The translations under genes and the position numbers were made by a program. DNA of 64,000 bases from Strongyloides papillosus (taxonomy: Eukaryota; Nematoda; Chromadorea; Rhabditida; Strongyloididae). The DNA lies in contig SRSI01000023.1 in the NCBI GenBank assembly GCA_005656395.1, positions 930,001 to 994,000 of the forward strand, written 5' to 3'. Positions 1 to 11,347 of the stretch are shown in pieces (within the stretch, counting starts at the first letter, position 1; every line of letters begins with the position of its first letter). A model generated the notes under the pieces. The model made no database searches, was not told where the DNA came from, and saw only the letters and a list, made by a program, of their open reading frames with translations.

Positions 1-2280
1 AGAATAGAGTAAAATTCATTACATTTAAGCATACCAGTAGTTGAACTAGTAGTAACGTTATGTTGGTCAATCGGTATTTAGATATTAAGAAGTTTAGCAG
101 AAGCTTCTTTAGTCGTATCAGCATCGATTATTTTCTTAGTTACAATTTCAGTCTGTTCCAAGAGGCGGGTTAAAACGTTAACAGGACGGAACGATATAAC
201 TTAAGTGAAATCAGAAGCAGTGTTGTGAAAATTCTCACAACTACGATCATTAACAGTTTTACCCATAGGAAAATATTAAGTAAACTTTCATCACTATGAC
301 TTTCGGTAATCCTTGAAGTAACGTATTCATTTAAATTGAAAAGAATAGTCTTTGGTTGATTTTAAGTATTTCTAGCTTGTACTTTAGTATACAATGATTG
401 TACAGAAATGGTTTTACGAGCGACCTCAACTGCAAAAAAAGTAGTTGATTCGTAATCTTCAACACACTTGAACAATTAGTTGTTAAGAACAATGTCCTCA
501 GTTGTTATAGTATTAGGACTAATTTGAACAATGAAATCAATACATAGTAATATTTTATCAAACAAAATAGAAGATTTAGAACGATAGAGATTGACCACAA
601 TATTCTTGCTACCTACATTAACGTCTACTTTTGAGCAAGATTTAATTGTCTCTTTAACACCTGTAGCACCTTTGATCTTTAAATCACAATCATAAGCAAC
701 ATAATATAGTGAATTTTATCTTATTGGTTTTAAAATATAAAAAGAACAATTAATAAAACATAAAAATATATCAGTTAAAAGTATAAAAATTATTTAAACA
801 TGTAAATGATATAATATTCATAATTAAACTCCGTTCGATCTGTGAAACATTTCATGGCCAAAAAATCGTTATAAGATCGTTCTTTACTAATGTATTCCAT
901 AGTCGGCACGCATTATCGAAATAGCAGATCCGGAGACTATCAAACATTGAGTTGGCATTTTATTAATCGGGAGTATCACAACTTCTGGACGAAAACTTGT
1001 ATCACATGGGGCAGCAGCAACACAAGTGGTCTTTGGAGCGTCAAATATATATTTTCTCTTAACAGCATATTCTCCCATTGGCAAATCTCTAGACAATCTT
1101 TTATATTCAGACTTCTTATAACCAGGAAAGTTATAGTGGTGACATCGTGTATCATCCTAACGTGAAGCTTGCATCTGAATATTCTTATTAATTAATTTAA
1201 GTAGTCCTCTAGCCTGATGAGATTCTTTCAGTATACGCTTGTGGAATTCCAAGCCAATATAAAGATCATCTAAAGATTTCTAGAAGCCAAGTCTTTTGAG
1301 AAGTCTATGTTGCACTCTACCATAAAAAATAGAAAGAAGTCGTTGACTTATAAAATCCAACTTAGAAGCAGTAGCAAGATTCGTAATAGTAGTACCAATA
1401 AGATCACTAATGTTTGGTAACGTTTTACTAAACTTATCAGGAGCACAGTCCACACGAGTCCTATATACTTTTATAATCGCAGCTTCAACAGACACCCTAT
1501 TATTAAAACGTTTATTCAGAGCAATTTAGCCAAAGCGTATAAAGTGATTTGCTCATTAGCAATAGCTTCTCTACCAAGAGGTTTAACTTTAAGTTTTAAA
1601 ATAGTCAGCATACGTGTATTATGTAATATCTAGCTCATTTTATCCAAATTAATTCGCAACTCCAGCGTAACAATCAAAGTAGAGATTTTTGGCAATTTAA
1701 TTCTATAAAATTCAGGTTGAGCTTTCTAATTAATAACTATTACGGCAAAAGATCCAAGAGAAAAAAACTGTATTTGAATGAATCATTTAAGTGATCTAAT
1801 AGTAATAAAATTTTGTCCTCAACAACACTCTTAGAGACGTGTCCGATGATTATTCTTTCAAACAAGCGATCGATTGCACACGAGATAGAATTGATGGTGC
1901 GACAAATAGAGAGCCTTAGATAATTATTTTTAAACGAACGATATAGAGCTTTGTCACTATTCTGTGTCTTAGATTATTGTACAGTAGCGATACGAATCCT
2001 TAGAATGTCCGAAAAAAATAATGATCCAAATTGTTTCCACTACTAATATATTCTAGCCTATTTCAATAAATAATAGGCCGTCAAGAGTGATAGTAAAAAG
2101 CCTGAAACGCGAGCAGTCACCAATGTACTCGAGCGTTCTACAAAAACAAGTCCAAAAAGCAAGAAAAATGTTCCTCGAAGTCTCCAAAGTCTCCGGTATT
2201 ATACAAACTTCTAAATTTGTTAGCATAAGTGTAACTAGTTCGATGAAGTAATCTTTTCACTCACGTGAATCGACTTCCCC
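1..2280 (-). pseudogene. Decayed LTR-retrotransposon gag-protease remnant
   Basis: The minus strand reads as one degenerate protein with many stops and frame changes, running off the left edge. Near 1103-1145 it carries CHHYNFPGYKKSEY, which has the exact spacing of a CX2CX4HX4C gag zinc knuckle but with three metal ligands changed to Tyr. Downstream, near 905-950, CLIVSGSAISIM matches the retropepsin active-site pattern LI-D-SGS with the catalytic Asp replaced by Val (codon about 935-937). At about 510-700, DKILLCIDFI fits the post-protease segment of gypsy-type Pol. The upstream part (about 1280-2250) is gag-like helix-rich sequence. The identification is inference from motif order; no LTR was located. 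The element is clearly dead. Confidence 0.6.
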
Positions 2281-3370
2281 GAGTTAAAATTTATTGATGC
2301 GTTCACTATAATAATGAACAATAATAATATTAATGAAAATATAAAATATTAGAATAAGGTAAAATTAAATGCGTAACAATAATAATATATGACATAAGCA
2401 AGGTAAAAAAACATTAGATAATATTATAAAGTAATACATATAATTGACTATTATATGAGATTCTTAAACTTATAGACAAAAGATTAATAATGTTACACAT
2501 AAAGCCAAATGTTTGGGGTCATTCCTCACTCTTTTAAACTTTTATTTTATTGTTTTTTTTATGATTATATGTTGTTGCATTTGAGTTGATCAAAAGCTTT
2601 ACAAAATATCTCAGTTGATTGTTTGTTTTTTTAGTACAAGTCAATATTAGATAAAATTTTAATTATTAAATAGAAATCTGATTTCAATAATATTGATGCT
2701 TTTATAATCTTCAGCAAAAATAATATCAATATTTATACAAAAAAATGGGACCAATTTTGAAAAAAACAAGCTGAGTTGTTGTAAAATTGATTCAGGTGTA
2801 AAAAATATTATTCACTTTTTAAAAAAATTAAGCAAAAAACTAAAATGTTGTAAACGACGCAAAATATTAGATTGTCGCATAAATTTTGACATTTTATGTA
2901 ATGTAACATTTTTTTAATCTTGATATTTTTTAATGACATTTCGATTATCTTAGTGTCTAACTTATTTTTTACATAATACTATGAAGTACGTTATTAAATG
3001 TCAATCTTGTGTAGAAATGTAAACGTTTAACAAAAATTATCTTTTTAAATAATCTATTAAGAAAAATAGGTCTGGAAATTTTAAAAGTTCATAACAATAA
3101 TAACGAAAATCAATAATTAGTGAATAACATAAAGTATTAGTAATTAAAAATATTACTTTAGCATTTACTCTTGCTTAATCTAAAATATTAAAAAGTTGTT
3201 TTTTACTATAAACAAAAATGAATAATGTTTTATATCTTTTCATAAGTTTGATCATTAAAATTGGTCGCTAGAAACATTATTAAAAAACTTTTGGACTTTC
3301 GATGAATATAAATTAATAAGAAAAGCATACTTTACGATAATTCATACGATTGAAACTTATTAATCAAAAT
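2281..3370. other. AT-rich stretch without recognisable gene
   Basis: Low-complexity AT-rich sequence with no open frame of note on either strand. No repeat unit or terminal inverted repeat was seen. Confidence 0.5.
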
Positions 3371-3783
3371 ATTGTGATATTTTAATAAAGGGTTTTTATG
3401 AAAGCATTTATAATTTCAGTTAGAATTAACTTCTAACAGGTATTTTGAAATGTACTGTAAAAACAACTTAAGTTTTAAAATAAAAATATATCATGGAAAA
3501 ATATTGACTAATTTAAACAATTTTTATGTATTGTTTTGATTTTTATAAGAGAAATATTTGCGGTAAAATTAGTCGCAAATCAAACATTTTTCAATTTTAT
3601 TGAGTGAGCAAATTTACTAAATTTTTACACATGTCTGGTCTTTTTTTGTATATATGTACTTATCATACTTGTTGTTTTTTGATTCATTAGAAATTAAATA
3701 TTTATTTTTATGTATTCTTGCATGAGAATTTTTAGTATTTAAATAAATTTTATTTTCAAATTATTAAATTTAAATATTCAAAA
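3371..3783. repeat. Upstream half of a segmental duplication (copy 1)
   Basis: This stretch aligns closely with 51235-51652: both contain an ATTTTAATAAAGG block, the CTTAAGTTTTAA block, the motif ACACATGTCTGGTC and the line TTGCATGAGAATTTTTAGTA. The same duplication includes the following coding exon. It probably holds the promoter of both small secreted genes, since it has been kept almost base for base in an AT-rich region that otherwise drifts. Confidence 0.75.
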
Positions 3784-4054
3784 ATGAAAGTTTGTAATGC
3801 ATTAATAGTATTTATAATTATTTCTTTACCTAATATGGTTAAAAATGAGGAAAGTTATCCGTGGTGGTATTACGATTTTTTTTTCTATGCAATTGTAAGA
3901 AATCACATTTGTGAAGACAATTTAGAGTTCACTCTGAAAATAGGAGTTCAAAATACAGAAAGAGTTCTTAAAACTTTTAATAAGAAGTGTAGCAATACTG
4001 ATAGTTTTTGCAGGATTTCATTTATAGAGAATATAAACATATATTGGGAAGATA
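3784..4054 (+). pseudogene. Small secreted protein, exon 1 only (copy 1, truncated)
   Basis: The exon starts with ATG and a hydrophobic signal peptide (MKVCNALIVFIIISLP), followed by a Trp/Tyr-rich stretch (YPWWYYD) and Cys residues. It is about 85% identical by eye to exon 1 at 51653. The reading frame formally ends at 4062, but a GTAAGT donor lies at 4055 in the same place and phase as in the complete copy, so the last residues are probably intron. Nothing like exon 2 of the complete copy (52705-52853) follows. The intron is instead interrupted 11 bases after the donor by a mariner element and then RTE sequence. It is therefore most likely a truncated pseudogene. The family is not recognised. 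Confidence 0.6.
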
Positions 4055-4065
4055 GTAAGTAAATA

Positions 4066-5350
4066 TTAGGTTGTTCAATTGAAAATGTCGCTTTTTGACA
4101 GTCAATTTTAAAATGTCATAACTCAGTCAAAAATTAATATTTTTATTTGAAATAAGTACCGTTGGAATCAGCACATTGTTGCCAACGTGATACAAGTTTA
4201 TTTATGTCATTTGAAAAAAAACTCCGGTCTCTGGAATCAAAAAATCTCAAGACGTCACTTTTCAGGTCATCAGATTTGTTGAATTTCTTCTGCCGCAAAT
4301 GAAGCTCTAATTCCTTGAATAAATGATAATCTGTTGGAGACAAGTCCAGTGAATAAAGAGGATGTGCCAGAGTTTCACATTCCAATTCTTTAAGCTTCTG
4401 CACTGTCGTTTTTGAAACGTGAGGTTTAGCATTATCATGGAGTAATATTGGACCTCTTTTGTTGACCAATGTAGGCTTCAGAACAGATAATTTCTTGCGC
4501 ATTTCTTCTTCTTCCTTAAAGTATCTGTCTGCAGTCATAGTTTCTCTAGGATTTAGATACTTATGATGGATGATTCCACCACAATTTCACCAAATAATTA
4601 GGATTACTTTCTTATTTGAATACCTAAGTTTCGGGAAGTTTTTAGGGCTTTCATTTTTGCCCACCCATTGCAATGACCTCTTACAATTGTCAAACATGAT
4701 CCATTTTTCATCGCACGTTACAATCCTTTTTAAAAATGGGTCATTTTTGTTCCTGTGAATCAAAAAATAACAAGTTTACATGCTTCTAAAACATTGGTCG
4801 GGAGTGTACTCATGGGGTATGTAAGAATCCATTTTTTTCTTTATATTTATGGGTTTTAAGTAGTTGGATACAGTTCCAACACTGACATTTAATTCTCCTG
4901 TGAGCTTCCGAATAGTTATTCTTAGATTTTGTTCCACCATTCTTTTTATTTTTTCGTTCTCAAGAACATTTATTCCATGAAAACTCTCTTGTCTTTGAAG
5001 ACTTATATCTCCATTGCGGAATGTCTGGAACCAACGTTGTACGGTTCGTTTGTTGGTAAATCTTTGACCAAATGCTTTATTTATTTTTCTTGAAGTTATA
5101 GCTGCTGCTTGGTCAAGTTTGAACACGTACAAGTAAATTGGTCGGAAATCAATTTTTGACGTAACTTCTTTTTAGAGTAATAGCAACTTTTTAATAATTG
5201 CGAACAAAATACAAAAAGATGACAATGATAGTCCTCGATTTGCTCTACAAGATGGTATATATCTTGTAGCGATACGTGAACGTCTTAGAAAATTATGATC
5301 ATTTAAAGTTTGATAATCTAAAAAGCGACATTTTTAATTGAACAACCTAA
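4066..5350 (-). mobile_element. mariner (Tc1/mariner, DD34D) DNA transposon, defective
   Basis: Terminal inverted repeats begin TTAGGTTGTTCAATTGAAAA at 4066 and end with its complement at 5350 (about 31 bp, one mismatch). The element is flanked by TA at 4064-4065 and 5351-5352, the Tc1/mariner target duplication. At 1285 bp it has the normal mariner size. The transposase inside is broken. It sits between the donor of the small secreted gene and the truncated 3' side of an RTE LINE. Confidence 0.9.
4143..5132 (-). pseudogene. mariner transposase, broken
   Basis: The minus strand encodes, in order, a helix-turn-helix pair (RTVQRWFQTFRNGD, about 5000-5060), then CDEKW (first catalytic Asp, near 4700), LLHDNAKPH (second Asp, near 4430) and SLDLSPTDYHLF (third Asp, near 4330). 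The 34-residue spacing between the last two Asp is that of mariner DD34D enzymes. The frame is interrupted by a TGA just before 4590 and by at least one shift between the N-terminal part (4776-5132) and the C-terminal part (4143-4538). The initiating region beyond 5132 is also disturbed. In an intact element it would bind the terminal repeats and cut and paste at TA sites. Confidence 0.88.
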
Positions 5351-5352
5351 TA

Positions 5353-8300
5353 TCACCTTGTCGAATACCAGACTTCACTTCGATCGTAGTATATGAATTG
5401 TTGATACCTGTGGAGAAAGTAGCTTTTGGAGATCTGTATAATGCTTCAATTCTTTTTACCAATTCTTCATCAAAATCATTTATTGCTAAACTGTAGATAT
5501 GCCAGCTATGGTCCACTGAATCGAATGTTTTTTTTAAAATCAATAAAAGTAGCATATAAATCTTTCTTATACTCTCTACACGTTTGAATTATTATGCAAA
5601 ATTGTAATATCTGATTTAAAATATTTCTTTTTCTAAAAAACTCCGTCTAGCTAGAACCGATACAATTTTCAATCTTATCTTGGATACGTTCAAGTAAAGT
5701 TCCAGTATAAATTTTGAAAATGGTTTGTAAGATTGATATTGGTCTGAAACTAGAAATATCATTCGATATACTGTTAGGTTTCTTGATAAGAACTATATTG
5801 CACTCATTTATTTGGTCAAGAATCAAATGTTCATGATTATTGAATAAAGTAGCTAGTGCTTCTGCTTCTTTTCTGCCACCTAATATGAGGTGTTCGAGAA
5901 AAATGCCATCAGGTCCATAAGCTTTTCTTTTACTTTTTTTGATTCTAAAACTAACTTCTTTAGAAGTTATGGGATAACATTTAGAATCTTTTTTAGCATA
6001 ATTCCACCACTCGATGTTTTCTCCTCTTTCTTTACCAAAGATTTCACTAAAGGTTTTATTCACACTATCTTTGCTTATGTTGTTGAATTTTTTCCTAGCT
6101 ATTTCTTTAAAAACATATTTCATTGATCTACCTTCCTTGATAGCTTTATCAATAACTAATTTGTTTTTTTTAAGCACAAATCATTAATTTCGAATCTTAT
6201 TAGTTTGCTAAGAATACACACAGAGAAATTTACACAAAAAAAACATCCTTATGCTATAATTTTTAGTCCTCAAAATAAAATTGAATAAAATTTTATTCAA
6301 TTTTAAATATATAAATTACCATCTTATCATTTTGTCGCAGATCGTAAAACATTTCTGCTTTTTTTACAATATTTTTCTTAAACAGATTATAAATTATTAT
6401 TTTTTATCAGATAGAATTAAAAATATTTATTAATTTTTTAATAACATATAAAATATCTAAAATATCTAGATAAACATTATCTATAACTTAGTCCCATACA
6501 TTTTAAGTTAACATATACTAAATAATTCCTATATTTAAAATATAAGGAAGAGAGATTAGGAAATTATTTTTGATATTAAAACTTTTATCTATCTTAATAT
6601 ACGTAGCTTTATATGCCAATTCTCAAACATTACTAATGTTTAAAAAAAATAACGGAAGTGAAAACTAATCTATACTTTGAATTTCAATCATATTTAATAA
6701 TATAAACCTAGCCTTTTATACTAATTAGAAGGTTAATTTAATTACTCTTTTTATTTTACTATTTCATTATTAAAAATTTAAGAAAAGTTATTCAAATATC
6801 AAACTGTTTTAAAATCATTAAAATATATAATAAAACAATTTTTAAAGAGTATTTATACTTTTTTAACAATTCAAAAACTTATGTAATATTTTAATACTAA
6901 TCATTAATATTATAAAACATGATAAAAATAAAATGTTAATTGATAATTTACAACAACATTATTATGAAACAAAAGGTTTTTAAGTTTTTTTGATACATTT
7001 TTTTTGTAATTGAAAAGAAAGTAAATAGCTTGTCCAAGTGGAACGAGTGAAGCGAGCTGCTGTTTGTTAAATATCTATCTTTTATCAAATTTCATATATA
7101 AATTGTTTTAATATATTTAAAAAAAACCATAATTTCAAATAAATATTACAAAATATATCGTAAGCGACAATAATAAATATAACTGTCGAATTTTGCGTTT
7201 AAGATAGAAATTATATGCTCGAGACGAAAAATTAAGTCTGGGGACGAAAATTTAAAATTGAGGATGATTTTTTGTGTAAATTTCTCTGTGTGTAGTATAA
7301 TTCAAACCTTTACTTTTAAGATTTTTCCTTTTGATAAGTAGGTTTTTAATTTTCGGATCATCAGTGATTCTACGTGATGACTTTATTTCCTTTATTTTAC
7401 ATTCATTGTAAATTTTTGTAAGATTACTTCTGATTGTATCATAGTTTTGTTCAGTATTTTCACCAAGGTCCCAATTTAATTTTTTCTTAATATCTTTTAA
7501 CTTCATGGGGTCAATTTTATTAAAGTCCGGTCTAACATTAACTTTGTTGTTCTTGAATTTTGTTCTATGTGATAAGACTTTAAATTCTAATTTTAATATT
7601 AAAGGGTTATGATTGCTGTTAAAGATTTGTTTCTGTAACGCTCTAACATCTTTTATTCTTTTAGCCTAATACTTCATCTGATAAGAAATAGTCTATTTCT
7701 TCTTTAATTTTTTGATTTAGTGATATCAAAATTGTTCTTCTGTTGGATTTCCTGGTTAAGAGCATATTACATCAACATAGTCCCATCTCTCCACAAAATT
7801 GAGTCAATCTTTTACCTCTTTCATCCCCTAATACATTTTCGTTTAACCGTTTTCCATTCTTGTTATTAATTAGTACCTTTGCATTAAAGTCTTCTCCAAC
7901 AATGCATTTTATATTTCTATTTTTACTATCAGTAATGATAGCTCGTAATTTGTCGTACAAAATATCAATTTCATCTTCAGAAGCAGCAGAAGTATGGAAA
8001 TAACATGATGTAAAGACAACATGTCTCATTTTCTACTTTCATAACAATACTGGTTATTCTTGACGATTGTGTAACTATTTTATGAATGTATTTTAGTAGT
8101 TCTTTTTTGATAGTTATACCACAACCTCCATTTCTATTGTCCGCTTTACCCATGATATATACAAAATCTTCTTCTTGGAAACATTCATCTGGTTTCAGTA
8201 ATAAATGCAACATCAATTTCCTCTGAGTTCAGCAATTCATTCAATTCAAATATTTTGTGGAGTAGTGATCTGACATTAAGTGTCATCATTTTTAACATTT

Positions 8301-8395
8301 TTACATGATTGTTAATTATTCGACTATCCGAAAGCCCGAAGTCACTCCCTGGCTCGAAATCTCTAATTTTTGCTTTTATCGTATCCACTTTAATT
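5353..8395 (-). mobile_element. RTE-like non-LTR retrotransposon, copy 1, truncated and interrupted
   Basis: The minus strand carries an exonuclease-endonuclease-phosphatase type endonuclease at about 7772-8388 (TLNVRSL, VAFITETR, FNAKV) and, after a 1.1-kb insertion, a reverse-transcriptase segment at 5353-6180 (RPISILQTIFKIYTGTLLERI, then GIRQGD). This is the endonuclease-RT order of RTE and related LINEs. Frame shifts and stops break it into at least five pieces. It ends abruptly at the mariner boundary, so the catalytic FADD part and the 3' end are gone. It is near-identical over shared parts to the copy at 61914-64000. Confidence 0.85.
6217..7292. mobile_element. TA-flanked DNA element nested in the LINE
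   Basis: Ends are CACACAGAGAAATTTACACA at 6217 and its complement ending at 7292, with about 28 bp of near-perfect inverted repeat. TA is duplicated at 6215-6216 and 7293-7294. The second LINE copy supplies the empty site: there GCTAAGAATAGTATAATTC runs uninterrupted (about 63578-63596 region). No long ORF is inside, so it looks like a non-autonomous Tc1/mariner-superfamily element of 1076 bp. Confidence 0.85.
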
Positions 8396-8797
8396 ACTAT
8401 ACTTAATTTGTTAATTTTAAAAACTTTTTATTATCCCAGTATATGCTTATGCAATAATATTATGTAAAAATTAGGGAATAAATATAAAAACGCATACTCA
8501 TAAGAGACAAAAAGAGAGGAATAAATATTTAAATTAAAAAATTTCAATATAACAGAATGAGATGGTTTATATAACATTAGAAAGATCCAACATCAAAAAA
8601 ATAGAAAAATTTAACATTGTCAAGATTAATTCATAACTAGTGAAATTATAGACCAAAAAGTGCTTATAGAGTAAATATTTATTGGAGTAGAGACGTTCTA
8701 AAATATATAAATATAAATAAATGATATAAAATAATGAAATTTATATTTAAATTAAATTAAGATATATGAATAACGAGAAAGATATAAAAAATCACTG
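8396..8797. other. AT-rich stretch, nothing recognised
   Basis: Between the LINE 5' side and the foldback element; no ORF, repeat or RNA gene seen. Confidence 0.4.
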
Positions 8798-8807
8798 TCC
8801 AAAAGTG

Positions 8808-9623
8808 GAAAATGGAATTTAACAGTCAACTACATTAAATATGCTACATCTTTGTAAAATTTGCGCCATCTTTGTACATTTTGCGCCATCTTTTTTACCA
8901 ATTTGCGCCATCTTAGTACATTTTTGCGACATGTATTTTTCATACCAAATAAATTATTCTTCAACATAATTTAGGTATGTTAAACAGTAAAATAATATTA
9001 TTAAAATAAAGTGAAATTGAATTGGAAAAAGTGACTTTCGCTTGTCCATTGGGTAACAAAAATGGTTTTTTTAAGAAACATACATAATATGGTCAAACGA
9101 AAAAGCATCCTTTTTTATTTTTTACTAACTTATTTTTTAATTATTTCATTACATTCAGTTTACACACGGCAACGCTTTTTATGGCAACTCCTACCCTAAT
9201 TGAATTAAAAAAGAGATAATAGAAATCAACTTTTTCATGTGTCACCTATGATCAAGCGAAATGGTATTAAAAAAATGAAAAAATATGAGTAATTATGGAC
9301 AAGGGAATGTCTACCGTCTGAAAAAAGATGTCGCAAAAATGTACTAAGATGGCGCAAATTGGTCAAAAAGATGTAGCAAAAATGACAAAGATGGCGCAAA
9401 TTGGTCAAAAAGATGTAGCAAAAATGTACAAAGATGGAGCAAATTGGTCAAAAAGATGTAGCAAAAATGTACAAAGATGGCGCAAATTGGTCAAAAAGAT
9501 GTAGCAAAAGTGACAAAGATGGCGCAAATTGGTCAGAAAGATGACGCAAAATGTCATAAGATGTAGCAAATTTTACAGAGATGTAGCATATTTGATGTAG
9601 ATAACTCTTAAATTCTGGGGTTC
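8808..9623. mobile_element. Foldback / Mutator-like non-autonomous element, copy A
   Basis: The two ends are inverted relatives: GAAAATGGAATTTAACAG at 8808 and, on the opposite strand from 9623, GAACCCCAGAATTTAAGAG. Both lead into CTACATYAAATATGCTACATC. Each arm then passes into short tandem repeats of the words GCTACATC, TTTGCGCCATC and TTGGTCAAAAAG. A 10-bp direct repeat TCCAAAAGTG flanks the element (8798-8807 and 9624-9633). A 9-10 bp target duplication and repetitive inverted arms are typical of Mutator-like and foldback elements. The interior has no transposase. A related copy lies inverted at 18237-18907. Confidence 0.8.
9325..9560. repeat. Minisatellite inside foldback arm (about 41-43 bp unit)
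   Basis: About five tandem copies of a unit beginning GATGTAGCAAAAATGTACAA and ending in TTGGTCAAAAA; some copies lack two bases. It is the expanded right arm of the foldback element; the left arm (8840-8940) carries the same words inverted but fewer times. Confidence 0.85.
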
Positions 9624-9987
9624 TCCAAAAGTGATTCTTTTCGAGAGTTATTCATTATAGTTTTTTTTTAATTTTAATTGAAATTTGTTGGAAGATTAAA
9701 CAAAACTATACAGAAGCATGGCCTTTGACTAGTTTGATAAAAATGATAGATAATCAAAATATTCAAGATATTGTTATTATTTACATTTTAAATTTTTTAC
9801 ATCCCATAATAATTTAACATCTCAATAAATTTTTATTTTAGTACTTCAAAATGCTTAATCATGAAAGCTGTAAATATATATACTCTACAATATATATATC
9901 TTTCAAATTTGTAAAGAGTTGATATTATTACAAATATTCGTTGCATGAAATTTTGTCAAATTGAAAAACTAAACGATTGACTATTAA

Positions 9988-10351
9988 CCCTTTCCCTGCC
10001 GGATGACGCGTATACGCGTCATAAACAAAAATGTTAATTTATAGTGGTAATTTATGTTATAAGTGGGAAATTTTGGAATAAAGTTTTTCTATTTTTTTAA
10101 AAAAATATATATATGAAATAAAATTAGAAAAGAAAAAATAAATTAAAAAAAACAATTTAATTTTAAATTTAAAAGTGAATTTAACAGAATTATGAAGAAA
10201 AATTGTAACTTTAGCTTATTTGTTTTATTTCTACTGAAGAAATATATTACCAATTATTTATTAACATTTTCTTCTATATAAAAGTACTTTTCCAATTTTA
10301 CACACCATTGAATGCGTAATACAAAGAAAAAAATCTCTGGCAGGGAAAGGG
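9988..10351 (+). mobile_element. piggyBac-type MITE, copy 1
   Basis: The element starts CCCTTTCCCTGCC and ends with the exact complement GGCAGGGAAAGGG (13 bp), bounded by TTAA at 9984-9987 and 10352-10355. TTAA duplication plus CCC-type ends is the piggyBac signature. It is 364 bp and has no ORF. Just inside the left end is the perfect palindrome ATGACGCGTATACGCGTCAT (10003-10022), conspicuous in an AT-rich genome. A second copy in opposite orientation lies at 14555-14919. Confidence 0.88.
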
Positions 10352-10355
10352 TTAA

Positions 10356-11347
10356 CATTATGATAATATATAAAAATAGTAGTATAGAATTACAATGATA
10401 TAATTATATTAATATATGAATAATATTATATTTAAAAATGCATGAATATAATTTTAATTGATATTTCGAATTCCCCAATTTTTTAAAACTATTAATTTTC
10501 CCAAAAATTAAAATCAACTAATTGTATAAAATAATTAAGAATAATACTTTTTTATTTTTAAAAACATGAACTGGCTTCTTATTATATTATTTGCTTTACT
10601 TAAAAGTAGAAATTTATGTCTTCTTGTTATTTTAAGTTCATGGAAGCAATAAAAGTAAATCATGAGATTATATTGTATTAAGCATTTATTGGCTTTATCA
10701 TTACAACATAATTATTCATTTCAAAATATCGCGTTTAAATCTGTTTTAATTCTTCACATTCTTTAAAATTAAAAGAAATTTCATTCTCGTTTTGCTAAAT
10801 AAACATTATTTCAAGAGAAATAATTACAATATATAAATTCTTATGACATGTATACGCCTTGAATAATAGTGTATATAAGTATCAATTTAATGTTATTATC
10901 TTTATTTTAGTTTAAATATATCATATAATAGTTATTTTTAATGTTTTTGTATTATTCAAAGCGAATTAACAAAATCTATCTACTCTATTTTTGATATTTG
11001 ACAATAGTTTTTGTTAAATCATTATCTTTAGCGATACATCAATAACTATTAGTTATTGATTTGACTAAATTTATAAACGTAACAAAATTGTGAAGGTATA
11101 AACTTAATAAGGTTAATGAAAATTTTATTTTATATCTAAATTAAAATATACTGAAATTATGATAAAATTGTTCTCTTTTATACTTCTACTTTTCCTTATT
11201 TTCTTCTCAGGGTCTATTTTTAGAACTTCACTATTTTATTTTTGATTTCTATTAATTGAATTTTTATCTGACGTTTTAATTGATTTTTGTTTAATTGAAT
11301 TTTACTGTTATTTTCTTAATTTATTTTCAGTACTATATATCTACAAA
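10356..11347. other. AT-rich stretch upstream of the nucleoprotein-like gene
   Basis: No ORF or repeat recognised. A TTATTTTCAG acceptor-like sequence ends near 11330, shortly before the first ATG at 11348, so a 5' untranslated exon further upstream is possible. Confidence 0.35.

Noticed and set aside
9325..9560. Regularly spaced repeats that resemble a CRISPR array
   Set aside because: Eukaryotic context; units are contiguous tandem repeats without unique spacers and form the arm of a foldback element.
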